A stretch of DNA of 64,000 bases from Streptomyces megasporus (GCF_000718985.1 NZ_JODL01000012.1:62001-126000), one strand, 5' to 3'. Positions 18,241 through 28,157 are shown, counted from the stretch's first letter. Numbers and translations: made by a program. Notes: generated from the sequence alone by a model not told the origin.

Positions 18241-18852
18241 ATGCCTCACAGCTCCGAGGAGCCCAAGATCCACCCGAATGTCCCCGGCCCCCGCACCGCG
18301 GCGGGCACCACCCGGACCCCCCAGAATCCCCGTCCCGCGGCCCCTGTTCCCGGTCCCCGACCGACGTCGCCGCGAGCGGATCGCGGTCGTCCCGTTCCGG
18401 GCCGGCCCGCGCCGGCGCGCACGGCGGTGCCTCCGCAGCCCACCGCGGGGCGCTCCACGGCGCGGACGAAGAAGGCGCCGCAGATCCAACTCGTCGCCGC
18501 CGAGGAGGCGACCGCGGTCGAAGTCGCCGACGAGACCGTCGACACACTGCTCGACGAGGGCCGCTCGCCCGCCGACGTCCTGGTGCTCACCACCGGCGAC
18601 CAGCACCCCTGGGCCCAGCACGAACTCTCCTTCGGGGAGGAGCCCTACTGGCGTCAGCAGGCCGAGGGCGAGGACGTCTTCTACGCCCACGCGACGGCCG
18701 TCGAGCGCACCACCGCCCGTCCGGTCGTCGTGCTCGTCGTCAACGGCGGGACGGACGAGGAGGCGGCTCGGGCGCTGCCCCTGGCCCTCGCCAAGGCGAG
18801 CTCCCGACTGATCGTCTGCGGGGACCCGCAGAGGCTGCGCAGCCTGCTCTGA
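18241..18852 (+). CDS. orphan protein resembling an SF1 helicase C-terminal domain
   Basis: 203 residues from ATG 18241. The first 75 residues are a Pro/Arg/Ala-rich disordered leader. From about 80 the sequence (IQLVAAEEATAVEVADE, then ADVLVLTTGD) reads like the C-terminal RecA-like domain of UvrD-type helicases. TTARPVVVLVVNGG resembles motif V and ALAKASSRLIVCGDPQR resembles motif VI (usually VALTRARERLIV). There is no Walker A or B, so no ATPase activity is expected. It could be a helicase-derived regulator. The similarity is my own reading and is uncertain. Confidence 0.65.
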   Translation: MPHSSEEPKIHPNVPGPRTAAGTTRTPQNPRPAAPVPGPRPTSPRADRGRPVPGRPAPARTAVPPQPTAGRSTARTKKAPQIQLVAAEEATAVEVADETVDTLLDEGRSPADVLVLTTGDQHPWAQHELSFGEEPYWRQQAEGEDVFYAHATAVERTTARPVVVLVVNGGTDEEAARALPLALAKASSRLIVCGDPQRLRSLL

Positions 18853-18883
18853 CCGTCCGTGCCGCGCTTTTCGGACCGGAGGG

Positions 18884-19459
18884 TCAGCGGGCCGCGGCAC
18901 GACGCGGCACCCCGGCGCCGCCGTGCCCCGTCCGCCCGCCCCGGGCGGTGGGGCCGAGGGAGGGGCGCCGGCCGCGACGGTCCTCGCCGAACACCTGCCA
19001 CCCGGTACGGGTCAGAGTGATGTACGCCCCGCACCGCAGACCGTGCAGGGTGCAGGCGTCGCGCAGGCCCCACATCCAGGCGCCGTCCTCCTCCGTCCAG
19101 CCGGGGCCCTCCTCCCGGCAGCTCAGCAGGACCGCGGTGCGCACCGGTCTGCGCAGGCGCAGATCGTGCGGGACGATGCCGCGCAGTCGGGACAGCAGGA
19201 CGTTGCGGCACTCCCAGCCGTCGGGCACGGAGTCGGAGCGGACGAACGACGCGCTCGCGACGAGCCGTTCGTCGGGCCCGAACACCGCGACGACGGTGGT
19301 GGACGGGGTGGGACGGTGACGTGAACACAGGCCGGTGACGACCTCGCGAGGGTCGCGGAGCAGGGGTATCCCGGCGGCGGCCCACTCGGCGGGTTCGAGG
19401 ACGCGGCCGAGGTGGGACGGTGTGTTCGCGGGGGCCGGTGAGGCGAAGCCGAAGGCCAT
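18884..19459 (-). CDS. conserved hypothetical protein
   Basis: 191 residues from ATG 19459, chosen for the strong GGAGGAGGG just upstream. I do not recognise the family. The central part alternates beta strands and helices (TTVVAVFGPDERLVASASFV, then RTAVLLSCREEGPGW), with a later GLRDACTLHGLRCGAYITLT. The last 30 residues are basic and Gly/Arg-rich. No signal peptide or membrane segment. It is convergent with the orphan helicase-like gene and lies downstream of recQ on the same strand, 142 bases away. Confidence 0.7.
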   Translation of the reverse strand: MAFGFASPAPANTPSHLGRVLEPAEWAAAGIPLLRDPREVVTGLCSRHRPTPSTTVVAVFGPDERLVASASFVRSDSVPDGWECRNVLLSRLRGIVPHDLRLRRPVRTAVLLSCREEGPGWTEEDGAWMWGLRDACTLHGLRCGAYITLTRTGWQVFGEDRRGRRPSLGPTARGGRTGHGGAGVPRRAAAR

Positions 19460-19601
19460 GGTCCCTCCTCCGTTCCTCGTCCGTGGGGCGCACCAATTCT
19501 CACCGGCGCGAACGGCGGCGGCAATGGGACCTCGACTGCCATGGGACACCCGGGCCGTCACCTCGTCGAAACGGATCCCGACGGACCGCCGGCGCCGGAC
19601 A

Positions 19602-21767
19602 TCACCCCTGCACCGCGAGGACCAGCGGCATCACCCCCGTCGCGCCGGCCCGGCGCAACAGCCGCGCGGCCACGGCCAGAGTCCAGCCGGTCTCCGTGAA
19701 GTCGTCCACCAACAGCACCGGCCCACCGCGGGCCGCCACTGATTCCGCCACCGACCCGGGCACGGTCAGCGCCCCGTGCAGCGCCCTGAGCCGCTGCGCG
19801 CTGTTGGTGCGCGGAACACGGGTGTCCACCGCTTCGTCGGCGTACTCCACGGTGCCCAGCAGCGGTATCCGGCCGACCGTGGCGATCCGTTCCCCCAGCG
19901 ACCGGATCAGCCGCGGCCGGGTCCGGGAGTCGATCGTCACCACCCCCACCGGTCGTGCCGGGGCGTCCGCCTCCCCGGACGCCCATCCGCCGGGCCCCCT
20001 GGCCCAGTCCGCGAGCACCGTGACCACGGCGTCGGCCACGTCGTCCGGCACCGGTCCGTCCGCCGACCGCGATTCCAACAGCGGGCGCAGCCGGTTGCCC
20101 CAGCCGATGTCGGAGAGTCGGCCCAAGGCCCTGCCGGGGGCGGCCTGTTCGCCGGGCGGAATGCGGCCCTTGAGCTCCAGTCCGATGGCGGGCAGACCCG
20201 TCGGCCACATCCTGCGGGGCTCCACCTCCACGCCGGGACGCCGCAGTTCGCCCCGCGCGGCCTCCAGCGACACGGGATCGACCTCGGTGGCGAACCACGG
20301 ACCCGCGCAGTTGTCGCAGCGCCCGCACGGCGCGGCGGCCTCGTCGTCCAACTGGCGCCGCAGGAACTCCATCCGGCATCCGGAACCGGTCGCGTACTCC
20401 CGCATCGCCCGCTGCTCGGCCTCCCGCTGCCGGGCCACCCGGGCATAGCGCTCGGTGTCGTAGGACCACGGCGCGCCGGTGGCGATCCAGCCACCGCGCA
20501 CCCGCCGCACCGCTCCGTCCACGTCGAGGACCTTGAGCATCGTCTCCAGCCGCGAGCGGCGCAGCTCCACCAAGGGCTCCAGAGCGGGCAGGGACAGAGG
20601 GCGATCGGCCGCCGCCAGCGCGTCCAGCGTGCGACGCACCTGTTCCTCGGGAGGGAAGGCCAGGGACGCGAAGTACCGCCAGATCGCCTCGTCCTCCGGG
20701 CCGGGCATCAGCAGCACCTCGGCGTGCTCCACGCCACGCCCGGCCCGGCCCACCTGCTGGTAGTAGGCGATGGGGGAGGAGGGCGATCCGACGTGGACGA
20801 CGAATCCGAGATCCGGCTTGTCGAACCCCATGCCCAGGGCGGAGGTGGCCACCAGCGCCTTGACCCGGTTGCCCAACAGATCGGCCTCGGCGGCCTCCCG
20901 GTCGGCGTTCTCGGTCCTCCCCGTGTAGGAGGAGACCGCGTGCCCGCGCTGTCGCAGGAACGCCGCCACCTCCTCGGCCGCCGACACCGTGAGCGTGTAG
21001 ACGATCCCGGAGCCCGGCAACTCGTCCAGGTGGCTGTCGAGCCAGGCCAGCCGGTGCGCCGCGTCCGGCAGCCGCAGCACCCCCATGCGGAGACTCTCGC
21101 GGTCCAGGGAACCACGCAGGACGAGTGCGTCCGCCTTCTCCCCGCCGGTGCCCAACTGCTCGGCCACATCGGCCGTGACCCTGGAGTTGGCCGTCGCGGT
21201 GGTGGCGAGCACGGGGACGCCCGGGGGAAGCTCCGCGAGCATCGTCCGCAACCGTCGGTAGTCGGGCCGGAAGTCGTGGCCCCAGTCGGAGATGCAGTGC
21301 GCCTCGTCGACCACCAGCAATCCGGTCGTGGCCGCCAACTTCGGCAGCACCTGGTCGCGGAAGTCGGGGTGGTTGAGGCGCTCCGGGCTGATCAGCAGCA
21401 CGTCGACCTCGCCGGCGGCCACCTCGGCGTGGACCGCCTCCCACTCCTCGGTGTTCGCCGAGTTGATGGTGCGGGCGTGGATGCCCGCCCGTTCCGCGGC
21501 CTCCACCTGGTTGCGCATCAGCGCCAACAGCGGGGAGACGATCACGGTCGGTCCGCTGCCGCGCTCGCGCAACAGCGCCGTCGCGACGAAGTAGACCGCC
21601 GACTTGCCCCAGCCGGTGCGCTGCACCACCAAGGTCCGCCGGCGCTCCACCACCAGAGCCTCCACGGCCCGCCACTGGTCCGTGCGCAGCCGTGCCGCGC
21701 CGGTGGTGTCGCCGACGAGACGGGACAGTACGGCATCGGCCTCGGTGCGCAGGTTCTCCTCGCTCAT
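19602..21767 (-). CDS. RecQ-type DNA helicase fused to a phosphoribosyltransferase domain
   Basis: 721 residues from ATG 21767; nearby TTG/ATG alternatives lie just upstream. The RecQ core has Walker A RTGWGKS (50-56), SPLLALMRNQV, the DEAH box VDEAHCISDWGHDFRPDYR (about 148) and the Q-motif-like arginine-finger region QQVGRAGRG. Zinc-binding cysteines follow in CRMEFL and CGRCDNC (about 500). After that, instead of an HRDC domain, comes a phosphoribosyltransferase-like domain with the PRPP loop VLLVDDFTETGWT (about 685-697). This fusion is seen in actinobacteria; the role of the transferase domain is not known. Confidence 0.9.
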   Translation of the reverse strand: MSEENLRTEADAVLSRLVGDTTGAARLRTDQWRAVEALVVERRRTLVVQRTGWGKSAVYFVATALLRERGSGPTVIVSPLLALMRNQVEAAERAGIHARTINSANTEEWEAVHAEVAAGEVDVLLISPERLNHPDFRDQVLPKLAATTGLLVVDEAHCISDWGHDFRPDYRRLRTMLAELPPGVPVLATTATANSRVTADVAEQLGTGGEKADALVLRGSLDRESLRMGVLRLPDAAHRLAWLDSHLDELPGSGIVYTLTVSAAEEVAAFLRQRGHAVSSYTGRTENADREAAEADLLGNRVKALVATSALGMGFDKPDLGFVVHVGSPSSPIAYYQQVGRAGRGVEHAEVLLMPGPEDEAIWRYFASLAFPPEEQVRRTLDALAAADRPLSLPALEPLVELRRSRLETMLKVLDVDGAVRRVRGGWIATGAPWSYDTERYARVARQREAEQRAMREYATGSGCRMEFLRRQLDDEAAAPCGRCDNCAGPWFATEVDPVSLEAARGELRRPGVEVEPRRMWPTGLPAIGLELKGRIPPGEQAAPGRALGRLSDIGWGNRLRPLLESRSADGPVPDDVADAVVTVLADWARGPGGWASGEADAPARPVGVVTIDSRTRPRLIRSLGERIATVGRIPLLGTVEYADEAVDTRVPRTNSAQRLRALHGALTVPGSVAESVAARGGPVLLVDDFTETGWTLAVAARLLRRAGATGVMPLVLAVQG

Positions 21768-21809
21768 ACGCCCATGCAACCCGATGACACCGACGGCAGG
21801 CGAATGACC

Positions 21810-21857
21810 TGTGGACAAACAAGGATTCATGTGATGAATGGCGTCGCCTGTGGACAA
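21810..21857 (-). promoter_or_regulatory. two exact DnaA boxes in the recQ / DUF4192 gap
   Basis: TTGTCCACA, the preferred Streptomyces DnaA box, occurs twice on the minus strand at 21810-21818 and 21849-21857, 39 bases apart and inside a 13-base direct repeat. A small palindrome ATTCAT-GTG-ATGAAT (21825-21839) sits midway. They lie upstream of recQ. Confidence 0.6.
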
Positions 21858-21897
21858 ACGCGAGCGGTTCCGCGCCCATCCACGTCACTGTCGGCAC

Positions 21898-23064
21898 ATG
21901 ACACGACACAGTGAATCCGCCCGCCGGCCGTCCACCACCAGGGTCACCCTGCGAGGCCCGGCCGAGCTGATCGACTCCCTTCCGTACCTGCTCGGCTACC
22001 ACCCCGACGACTCCGTCGTCCTGGTCGGCCTCCACGGCTCCAACGGGCGCTTCGGCTGTCGGCTCAGGGTGGGCATCCCCTCCGGCGAAGAGGGATGGGA
22101 CGATCTCGCCGATCAACTCGCCGACTGCCTGTACGGCAACAGCGCCACACGGGGCGCCCGTCCCGACGGGGCTCTCGTCTTCCTGTGCCGGGAGCCGGAC
22201 GAGGGCGAGAGCGGCCGGGCCGTGATGGAGCGGCTCAAGCCGCTCGCCCAACGGTTGCGGATCGCCTGTGGGGCACTGGAGATGCCCGTGTACGAGGCGT
22301 TGTGCGTCTCCGGAGGCCGGTACTGGTCCTACTGCTGCCCGGACGTCCGCTGTTGCCCCGCCGAGGGCACCCCACTGGGCGTCCCCGGCACCTCGGTCAT
22401 GGCCGCCGCCGCCACGTACGCGGGGCTGCGGGTGGAGGGCTCCCTGAAGGAACTGACCGCCAGGCTGGCGCCGCTGGGGCCGCCGATCGCGGAACCGCAG
22501 GAACTGGCCCTCGACCTCGCGGGCACGGCCCTCGTGCCGCGGATGCTGGGCGAGGTCGACCGACGCACCGTACGGAGCGAGACCCTCGCGCTCGCCCGGC
22601 GGTTGATCGACCGCTACAGGGAGGCGCCCGTCGCGGACCGGAGGGAGGGACGGGCGCGGGCCGACGCCCGGGACGACGAGCTCCTCTCCCACGAGGAGGC
22701 CGCCACCTTGATCCTGGGCCTCCAGGACCGGGTGGCCCGGGACTGGGCCGCGGAGTGGATGGAGGGCGAGGACGCGGCGCCCGCGCTCCGGCTGTGGCGG
22801 GCCCTGGCGCGGCGGTGCGTCGGCGCCTACGCCGAACACGCCGCCGCGCCGCTCACCCTGGCGGGCTGGGTCGCCTGGTCCAGCGGTGACGAGCCCGGTG
22901 CGCGCGTGGCGCTGGGGCGGGCACTGGAACTGGACTCCGAGTACGTCTTCGCACGGTTGCTGCACAGCGCCTGCAACAGCGGACTCGATCCCGAACCGCT
23001 GAGGCGGTGCCTGCGACGACAGCGAGCCGAGCGGACCACGGGGACCACGACGGTCCACAACTGA
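21898..23064 (+). CDS. DUF4192 family protein
   Basis: 388 residues from ATG 21898; an in-frame start at 21838 is possible. Family hallmarks are LRGPAELIDSLPYLLGYHPDDSVVLVGL at the N-terminus (key part LLGYHPDDSVV), ALCVSGGRYWSYCCPD in the middle and a tetratricopeptide-like C-terminus (AGWVAWSSGDEPGARVALGR, then ALELDSEYVFARLL). DUF4192 proteins are widespread in actinobacteria and of unknown function. The N-terminal half looks like an alpha/beta domain. It shares its upstream region with recQ, including the two DnaA boxes. Confidence 0.85.
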   Translation: MTRHSESARRPSTTRVTLRGPAELIDSLPYLLGYHPDDSVVLVGLHGSNGRFGCRLRVGIPSGEEGWDDLADQLADCLYGNSATRGARPDGALVFLCREPDEGESGRAVMERLKPLAQRLRIACGALEMPVYEALCVSGGRYWSYCCPDVRCCPAEGTPLGVPGTSVMAAAATYAGLRVEGSLKELTARLAPLGPPIAEPQELALDLAGTALVPRMLGEVDRRTVRSETLALARRLIDRYREAPVADRREGRARADARDDELLSHEEAATLILGLQDRVARDWAAEWMEGEDAAPALRLWRALARRCVGAYAEHAAAPLTLAGWVAWSSGDEPGARVALGRALELDSEYVFARLLHSACNSGLDPEPLRRCLRRQRAERTTGTTTVHN

Positions 23065-23090
23065 CCGTGGGGGAGAGGAAGCGCTGTTTA

Positions 23091-23112
23091 TCGTCAGGAA
23101 GACGACTATGAT
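23091..23112 (+). promoter_or_regulatory. leaderless promoter with a short inverted repeat
   Basis: TATGAT (23107-23112) lies 6 nt before the Nudix ATG. Immediately upstream, TCGTC-N5-GACGA (23091-23105) is an inverted repeat over the -35 to -10 spacer, a good position for an autoregulator. Confidence 0.55.
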
Positions 23113-23118
23113 CACGCC

Positions 23119-23874
23119 ATGCCCTACGACCCGTCGGCTTTCCCACCCTTCGCCGTCACCGTCGACCTGGTCGTGCTCACGGTGCGCAGGCACGCGCTGT
23201 GCGCACTGGTCGTACGTCGAGGCGAGTCGCCGTACCAGGGGCGGTGGGCGCTGCCCGGGGGGTTTGTGCGAGTCGACGAGGACCTCGAGGACGCGGCGGC
23301 CCGGGAGCTCGCCGAGGAGACCGGGCTCCGGGTCCAGGACCCGGGCAGCGGGAGCGTGGGCGCACACCTCGAACAGTTGGCGACCTACGGCGATCCGCGG
23401 CGGGACCCGCGGATGCGGGTGGTCAGCGTCGCCTACCTGGTGCTCGCCCCGGACCTGCCCTCCCCCACGGCCGGCGGGGACGCGCACAGCGTCCGCTGGG
23501 CACAGGTGGACACCCTGTTGGAGCCCGGGGACGGTACGGAGGGAGGCGGCGACCGACCCGTGCCGCTCGCCTTCGACCACGACCGGATCCTCGCGGACGG
23601 GGTGGAGCGCGCCCGTTCGAAGATCGAGTACTCCTCGCTCGCCACCGCGTTCTGCCCGCCGGAGTTCACGGTGGGGGAGCTGCGCAGGGTGTACGAGGCG
23701 GTGTGGGGCGTCGCGCTCGATCCGAGGAACTTCCACCGCAAGGTCACCGGGACTCCCGGTTTCCTGGTGCCGACCGGTGGCACGACGACCCGTCAGGGCG
23801 GCAGGCCCGCGCAGTTGTTCCGGGCGGGCGGGGCCACGTTGTTGAACCCGCCGATGCTGCGTCCGGAGATCTGA
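23119..23874 (+). CDS. Nudix-domain protein with C-terminal winged helix (NrtR-like)
   Basis: 251 residues. The N-terminal Nudix domain has a complete Nudix box (GGFVRVDED, then AARELAEETGL, about 50-72). The C-terminal part (YSSLATAFCPPEFTVGELRRVYEAVWG, then RNFHRKV) is the winged helix seen in NrtR regulators, which bind ADP-ribose and control NAD metabolism genes. The complete Nudix box also allows hydrolase activity. No NAD gene is adjacent, so the targets are unknown; self-control is suggested by the inverted repeat in its promoter. Confidence 0.85.
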   Translation: MPYDPSAFPPFAVTVDLVVLTVRRHALCALVVRRGESPYQGRWALPGGFVRVDEDLEDAAARELAEETGLRVQDPGSGSVGAHLEQLATYGDPRRDPRMRVVSVAYLVLAPDLPSPTAGGDAHSVRWAQVDTLLEPGDGTEGGGDRPVPLAFDHDRILADGVERARSKIEYSSLATAFCPPEFTVGELRRVYEAVWGVALDPRNFHRKVTGTPGFLVPTGGTTTRQGGRPAQLFRAGGATLLNPPMLRPEI

Positions 23875-23917
23875 GGGAACCGGGCCGGGCGGGAGCCGGG
23901 GCTTCCCGGCGGTTCCC
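23875..23917 (+). terminator. terminator after the Nudix gene
   Basis: GGGAACCG (23875-23882) pairs with CGGTTCCC (23910-23917), with further G/C pairing inside. It begins right after the stop codon. Confidence 0.55.
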
Positions 23918-24013
23918 CACCGTGGAGCCGCGTCGTCGGACGGTCCCGCATCGCACACATGTGCCGCCACCGCGCGTCCGGTTCCGCGCACACCGATCGA
24001 AAGAGCGTTTCCT

Positions 24014-24021
24014 TCCGATAA
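24014..24021 (+). promoter_or_regulatory. possible sigma-WhiG -10 element of whiH
   Basis: TCCGATAA matches 7 of 8 bases of the WhiG -10 consensus GCCGATAA, 93 nt before whiH. No TAAA is seen at the usual 15-base spacing; GAAA at 23999-24002 is too close. whiH is known to depend on WhiG in S. coelicolor. Confidence 0.45.
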
Positions 24022-24113
24022 GGCGTCAATTATGCAGAGGGCGACGATCACCCTTTCGTGTGCTTTTCACCAAAGCCCTCAAGGCCGTCCGGAGCACCGC
24101 CGACAAAGGATGC

Positions 24114-25094
24114 GTGACTACCCTTGCGCACACCATGATGACCTCGGCTCGCTCCGCCGACCCCGGCTTCGCCGGTCCGGGCGAGCCGGACCGTTACGCC
24201 TATGCCGAGTCGACCGGCGCGGTCCGTGCCACCAGCGTCTCCGCCTGGGACGGCGGCGAGGCGGACATGGCCCGGGCCGGACGCCGTACCGCCGGGAACC
24301 GGGGGCGCGGGCTGCACGGCCAACTCGTACAGCAACTGGGACAGATGATCGTCTCCGGCGACCTCGGCGCCGACCGCCCCCTCGTGCCCGAGGAGATCGG
24401 TCAGCGCTTCGAGGTCTCCCGCACCGTCGTCCGCGAGTCGCTCCGGGTCCTGGAGGCCAAGGGCCTGGTCAGTGCCCGCCCCAACGTCGGCACGCGGGTC
24501 CGCCCGGTCAGCGACTGGAACCTTCTCGACCCCGACATCATCGAGTGGCGCGCCTTCGGCCCACAGCGCGACGACCAGCGCCGCGAGCTGTGCGAGCTGC
24601 GCTGGGCGATCGAGCCGCTCGCCGCCCGACTCGCCGCCGACCACGGCCACGACGAGGTCCAGCAGCGTCTCGCCGACATGGTCGAGATCATGGGGCACAC
24701 GCTCGCCCAGGGAGACGCCCTGACCTTCTCCCGGGCCGACGCCGAGTTCCACGCCCTGCTGCTCCAGGCCGCGGGCAACCGGATGCTGGAGCACCTCTCC
24801 GGCATCGTCGCCGCCGCCCTCCATGTCTCCGGCGCCCCCGCGGGCGGCTGCGAGCGCCCCACCGAGGCATCGGTGGCCCACCACCGCAGGATCGCCGAGG
24901 CCGTGGCCTCCGGCGAGGCCGCCACCGCCGAGAGCACGATGCGCCAACTGCTCGCGGTCTCCTCCGAGGCGGCCGTCCCCGCGACCTCCGGTGCCCCCGC
25001 GGCGCCCGTCCCCACGGCCGCGGGAACGGCGACCGACGCTCCCGCGGCCGGCGGCTCCTCCGACCATGTGGTGCCCGCGCCGCGCGAACACTGA
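24114..25094 (+). CDS. whiH: WhiH, GntR-family sporulation regulator
   Basis: 326 residues from GTG 24114 (AAAGGA upstream); ATG 24135 is an alternative. A 60-residue leader precedes the GntR winged helix (about 75-135; LHGQLVQQLGQMIVSGDLGA, then RFEVSRTVVRESLRVLEAKG). The FadR-type all-helical C-terminal domain has the usual metal-site residues spread through LCELRWAIEPLAARLAADH, DAEFHALLLQAAGN and AHHRRIAEAV. The tail is Ala/Pro-rich. The position directly before hrdB and the protein sequence identify WhiH, which controls septation of aerial hyphae. The effector ligand is unknown. Confidence 0.93.
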   Translation: MTTLAHTMMTSARSADPGFAGPGEPDRYAYAESTGAVRATSVSAWDGGEADMARAGRRTAGNRGRGLHGQLVQQLGQMIVSGDLGADRPLVPEEIGQRFEVSRTVVRESLRVLEAKGLVSARPNVGTRVRPVSDWNLLDPDIIEWRAFGPQRDDQRRELCELRWAIEPLAARLAADHGHDEVQQRLADMVEIMGHTLAQGDALTFSRADAEFHALLLQAAGNRMLEHLSGIVAAALHVSGAPAGGCERPTEASVAHHRRIAEAVASGEAATAESTMRQLLAVSSEAAVPATSGAPAAPVPTAAGTATDAPAAGGSSDHVVPAPREH

Positions 25095-25114
25095 CCGCCG
25101 GCACCGACCGGGCC

Positions 25115-25164
25115 CCGCACGGTGTCGCCGGATCCTGGGGGAGGGATCCTGCGACACCGTGCGG
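25115..25164 (+). terminator. terminator after whiH
   Basis: 25115-25135 pairs with 25144-25164, a 21-bp stem with one mismatch and an 8-nt loop. It lies just after the whiH stop and shields the hrdB promoter region. Confidence 0.85.
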
Positions 25165-25223
25165 CCCCGTGACCCACATCCGCCACGACCCCGACCCGAC
25201 CCCGCCGCACAGGCGTGCATTCC

Positions 25224-25314
25224 GGCGATATGGAGCGCAAGAGGCGATATGGCCGTGTATGTCCTGTGACTCGGGACACTCTAATTGGGCGTAACGCTTC
25301 GCGTGGCAACGCGA
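25224..25314 (+). promoter_or_regulatory. hrdB upstream region with a direct repeat and a palindrome
   Basis: GGCGATATGG occurs at 25224-25233 and again at 25243-25252, 19 bases apart. A palindrome, TCGCGT-GGCA-ACGCGA, is at 25299-25314. These lie within the 380-base gap before hrdB, where its promoters must be. No clear -35/-10 pair could be fixed. Confidence 0.5.
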
Positions 25315-25475
25315 TGACTCAAGAGGTGGCAGTTACTGGGAACGCGACGCCGTGTCCGGTGCCGTGTTTCCCGTCGCTTCCACCCGAGCCGCCGGTCATC
25401 CCCGCCGGGGCTTGCAGGTTCCGGATCCTTCGTGGGCGGGGCCGAAGCCGTTTCCATCGTTCCGAGAGGTTGTTC

Positions 25476-27050
<1,575 letters not shown>

Positions 27051-27101
27051 TCCCGGCCGGCCTGATCCAGGCGACCGAATCCCGGTGACCGAATACGGCG
27101 A

Positions 27102-27127
27102 GGCCGGTCCCCCGCGGGGGACCGGCC
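27102..27127 (+). terminator. terminator after hrdB
   Basis: 11-bp perfect stem, 27102-27112 with 27117-27127, loop CGCG, 52 bases after the hrdB stop. Confidence 0.8.
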
Positions 27128-27494
27128 CCGGAGGGGACACGGTGCGGCTCGCGACGATGTGCTCGCGCCCGGCGGCGCGCGGGGCACGGAACCGCCCGGA
27201 CGGGAGCGCGGGAGCGTGGACTCGGTACGGACTCGGATGGTCGGATGGGTGCGGAGTGACGCGGAGAGGACGTGCGTCGGGAACGAGGAAACCGCTCGGG
27301 ACGGAGCTCCGCGGAGAGGAAGGGCGGAGGCCCTCCGACGCTCCCGGGCGTACCTCGCGGAGGTCGGGCGGCATGGGTACGGGCGGCCACCCTCGAGGGG
27401 AGTGGCCGCCCGTCGCGTCCGGCCCGGGGCCGGTCCGAGCTCGTCGGATGGGGACGCGGTTGCCGCCGGAGCGGTGGAGCCGACGGATCAGCCG
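27128..27494. other. gene-free stretch between hrdB and the small zinc-ribbon gene
   Basis: No convincing gene or RNA. Apart from the hrdB terminator before it, the only structure seen is the hairpin at 27381-27411, which ends the minus-strand gene. The short frames here lack typical codon bias or ribosome binding sites. Confidence 0.6.
27381..27411 (-). terminator. terminator of the DUF7455-type gene
   Basis: GGGCGGCCAC (27381-27390) pairs with GTGGCCGCCC (27402-27411). The loop contains a further CCTCGAGG palindrome. Confidence 0.7.
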
Positions 27495-27725
27495 TCAGTG
27501 CTCACTGTCGCCCGCGCTCGCGGAAGTGGCGTTGAGCCGCTCCGTCTCGTCCTGTATCTCCGCGGCGATCTTCTTGAGCTCCGGCTGGAACTTGCGGCCG
27601 TGGTGGGCGCAGAACAGCAGCTCTCCACCGCTGAGGAGCACGACACGCAGGTATGCCTGGGCGCCGCAGCGGTCGCAGCGGTCAGCGGCCGTCAGCGGGC
27701 TCGCGGGGGTCAGAACAGTAGTCAC
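27495..27725 (-). CDS. small zinc-ribbon-like protein (DUF7455 type)
   Basis: 76 residues from GTG 27725, with GAGAAGAGG upstream. The core CDRCGAQAYLRVV and then LLFCAHHGRKF gives a CxxC...CxxH arrangement able to hold one zinc. The C-terminus is a charged helix (ELKKIAAEIQDETERL). Proteins of this size and pattern are conserved beside hrdB in Streptomyces. No function is known. A good -35 (TTGACC, minus strand at 27763-27768) lies upstream. Confidence 0.8.
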   Translation of the reverse strand: MTTVLTPASPLTAADRCDRCGAQAYLRVVLLSGGELLFCAHHGRKFQPELKKIAAEIQDETERLNATSASAGDSEH

Positions 27726-28157
27726 GTCGCCTCTTCTCTAGCTCGACGAGCTGTCGTACCAGGGTCAACATCCAACCAGGCCGAAAACGTTCCCGCTCGT
27801 GGCTTTTCCTCGAAAAATCTCTGTGTGAGGTGGCTGACATGTTGCCGGTTTGGCGGCGAATGAGCCGTTTACAGAGATGTGTTGATCTTTGTCGCCTTCA
27901 TGTTGTCTGTTCGGTTGTGTCTCCTCGGGGGCCGGTCTCCCGGTCTGTTCCTGAGGACGTGCCCGGAGCCTAGATGGTTCATGCCCCGATGGGAACGTGA
28001 TGTACACGTCACCCGGACGAGTTATCGAACGCATTATCGACGCTGGGTTACCATGGGCCTTCTCCTGGGTGGCGTCACATCGGCTCTCCTGGGCCTCGGT
28101 ACCCTCTGACCCGCAAGGCAGCCATCCCCAGCGAAATTTCAGCGAGGAGCGAACCGC
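27726..28157. other. divergent promoter region between the zinc-ribbon gene and parE
   Basis: The stretch is richer in A/T than its surroundings, especially 27780-27930, as expected for promoters on both strands. TTGACC on the minus strand (27763-27768) may serve the zinc-ribbon gene. GAGGAGCG sits before the parE GTG. Short frames such as 27879-28109 lack a ribosome binding site and are not called. Confidence 0.5.

Noticed and set aside
21810-21857. Origin of replication at the DnaA boxes
   Set aside because: Only two boxes, and no dnaA, dnaN or other origin genes nearby; Streptomyces oriC has many boxes.
25339-25368. Possible SigR promoter of hrdB (GGAAC followed by GTT)
   Set aside because: The spacer is 22 bases, while SigR promoters need about 18-19.
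27879-28109. Small plus-strand gene before parE
   Set aside because: No ribosome binding site, odd composition and no recognised similarity; the region looks like promoter DNA.
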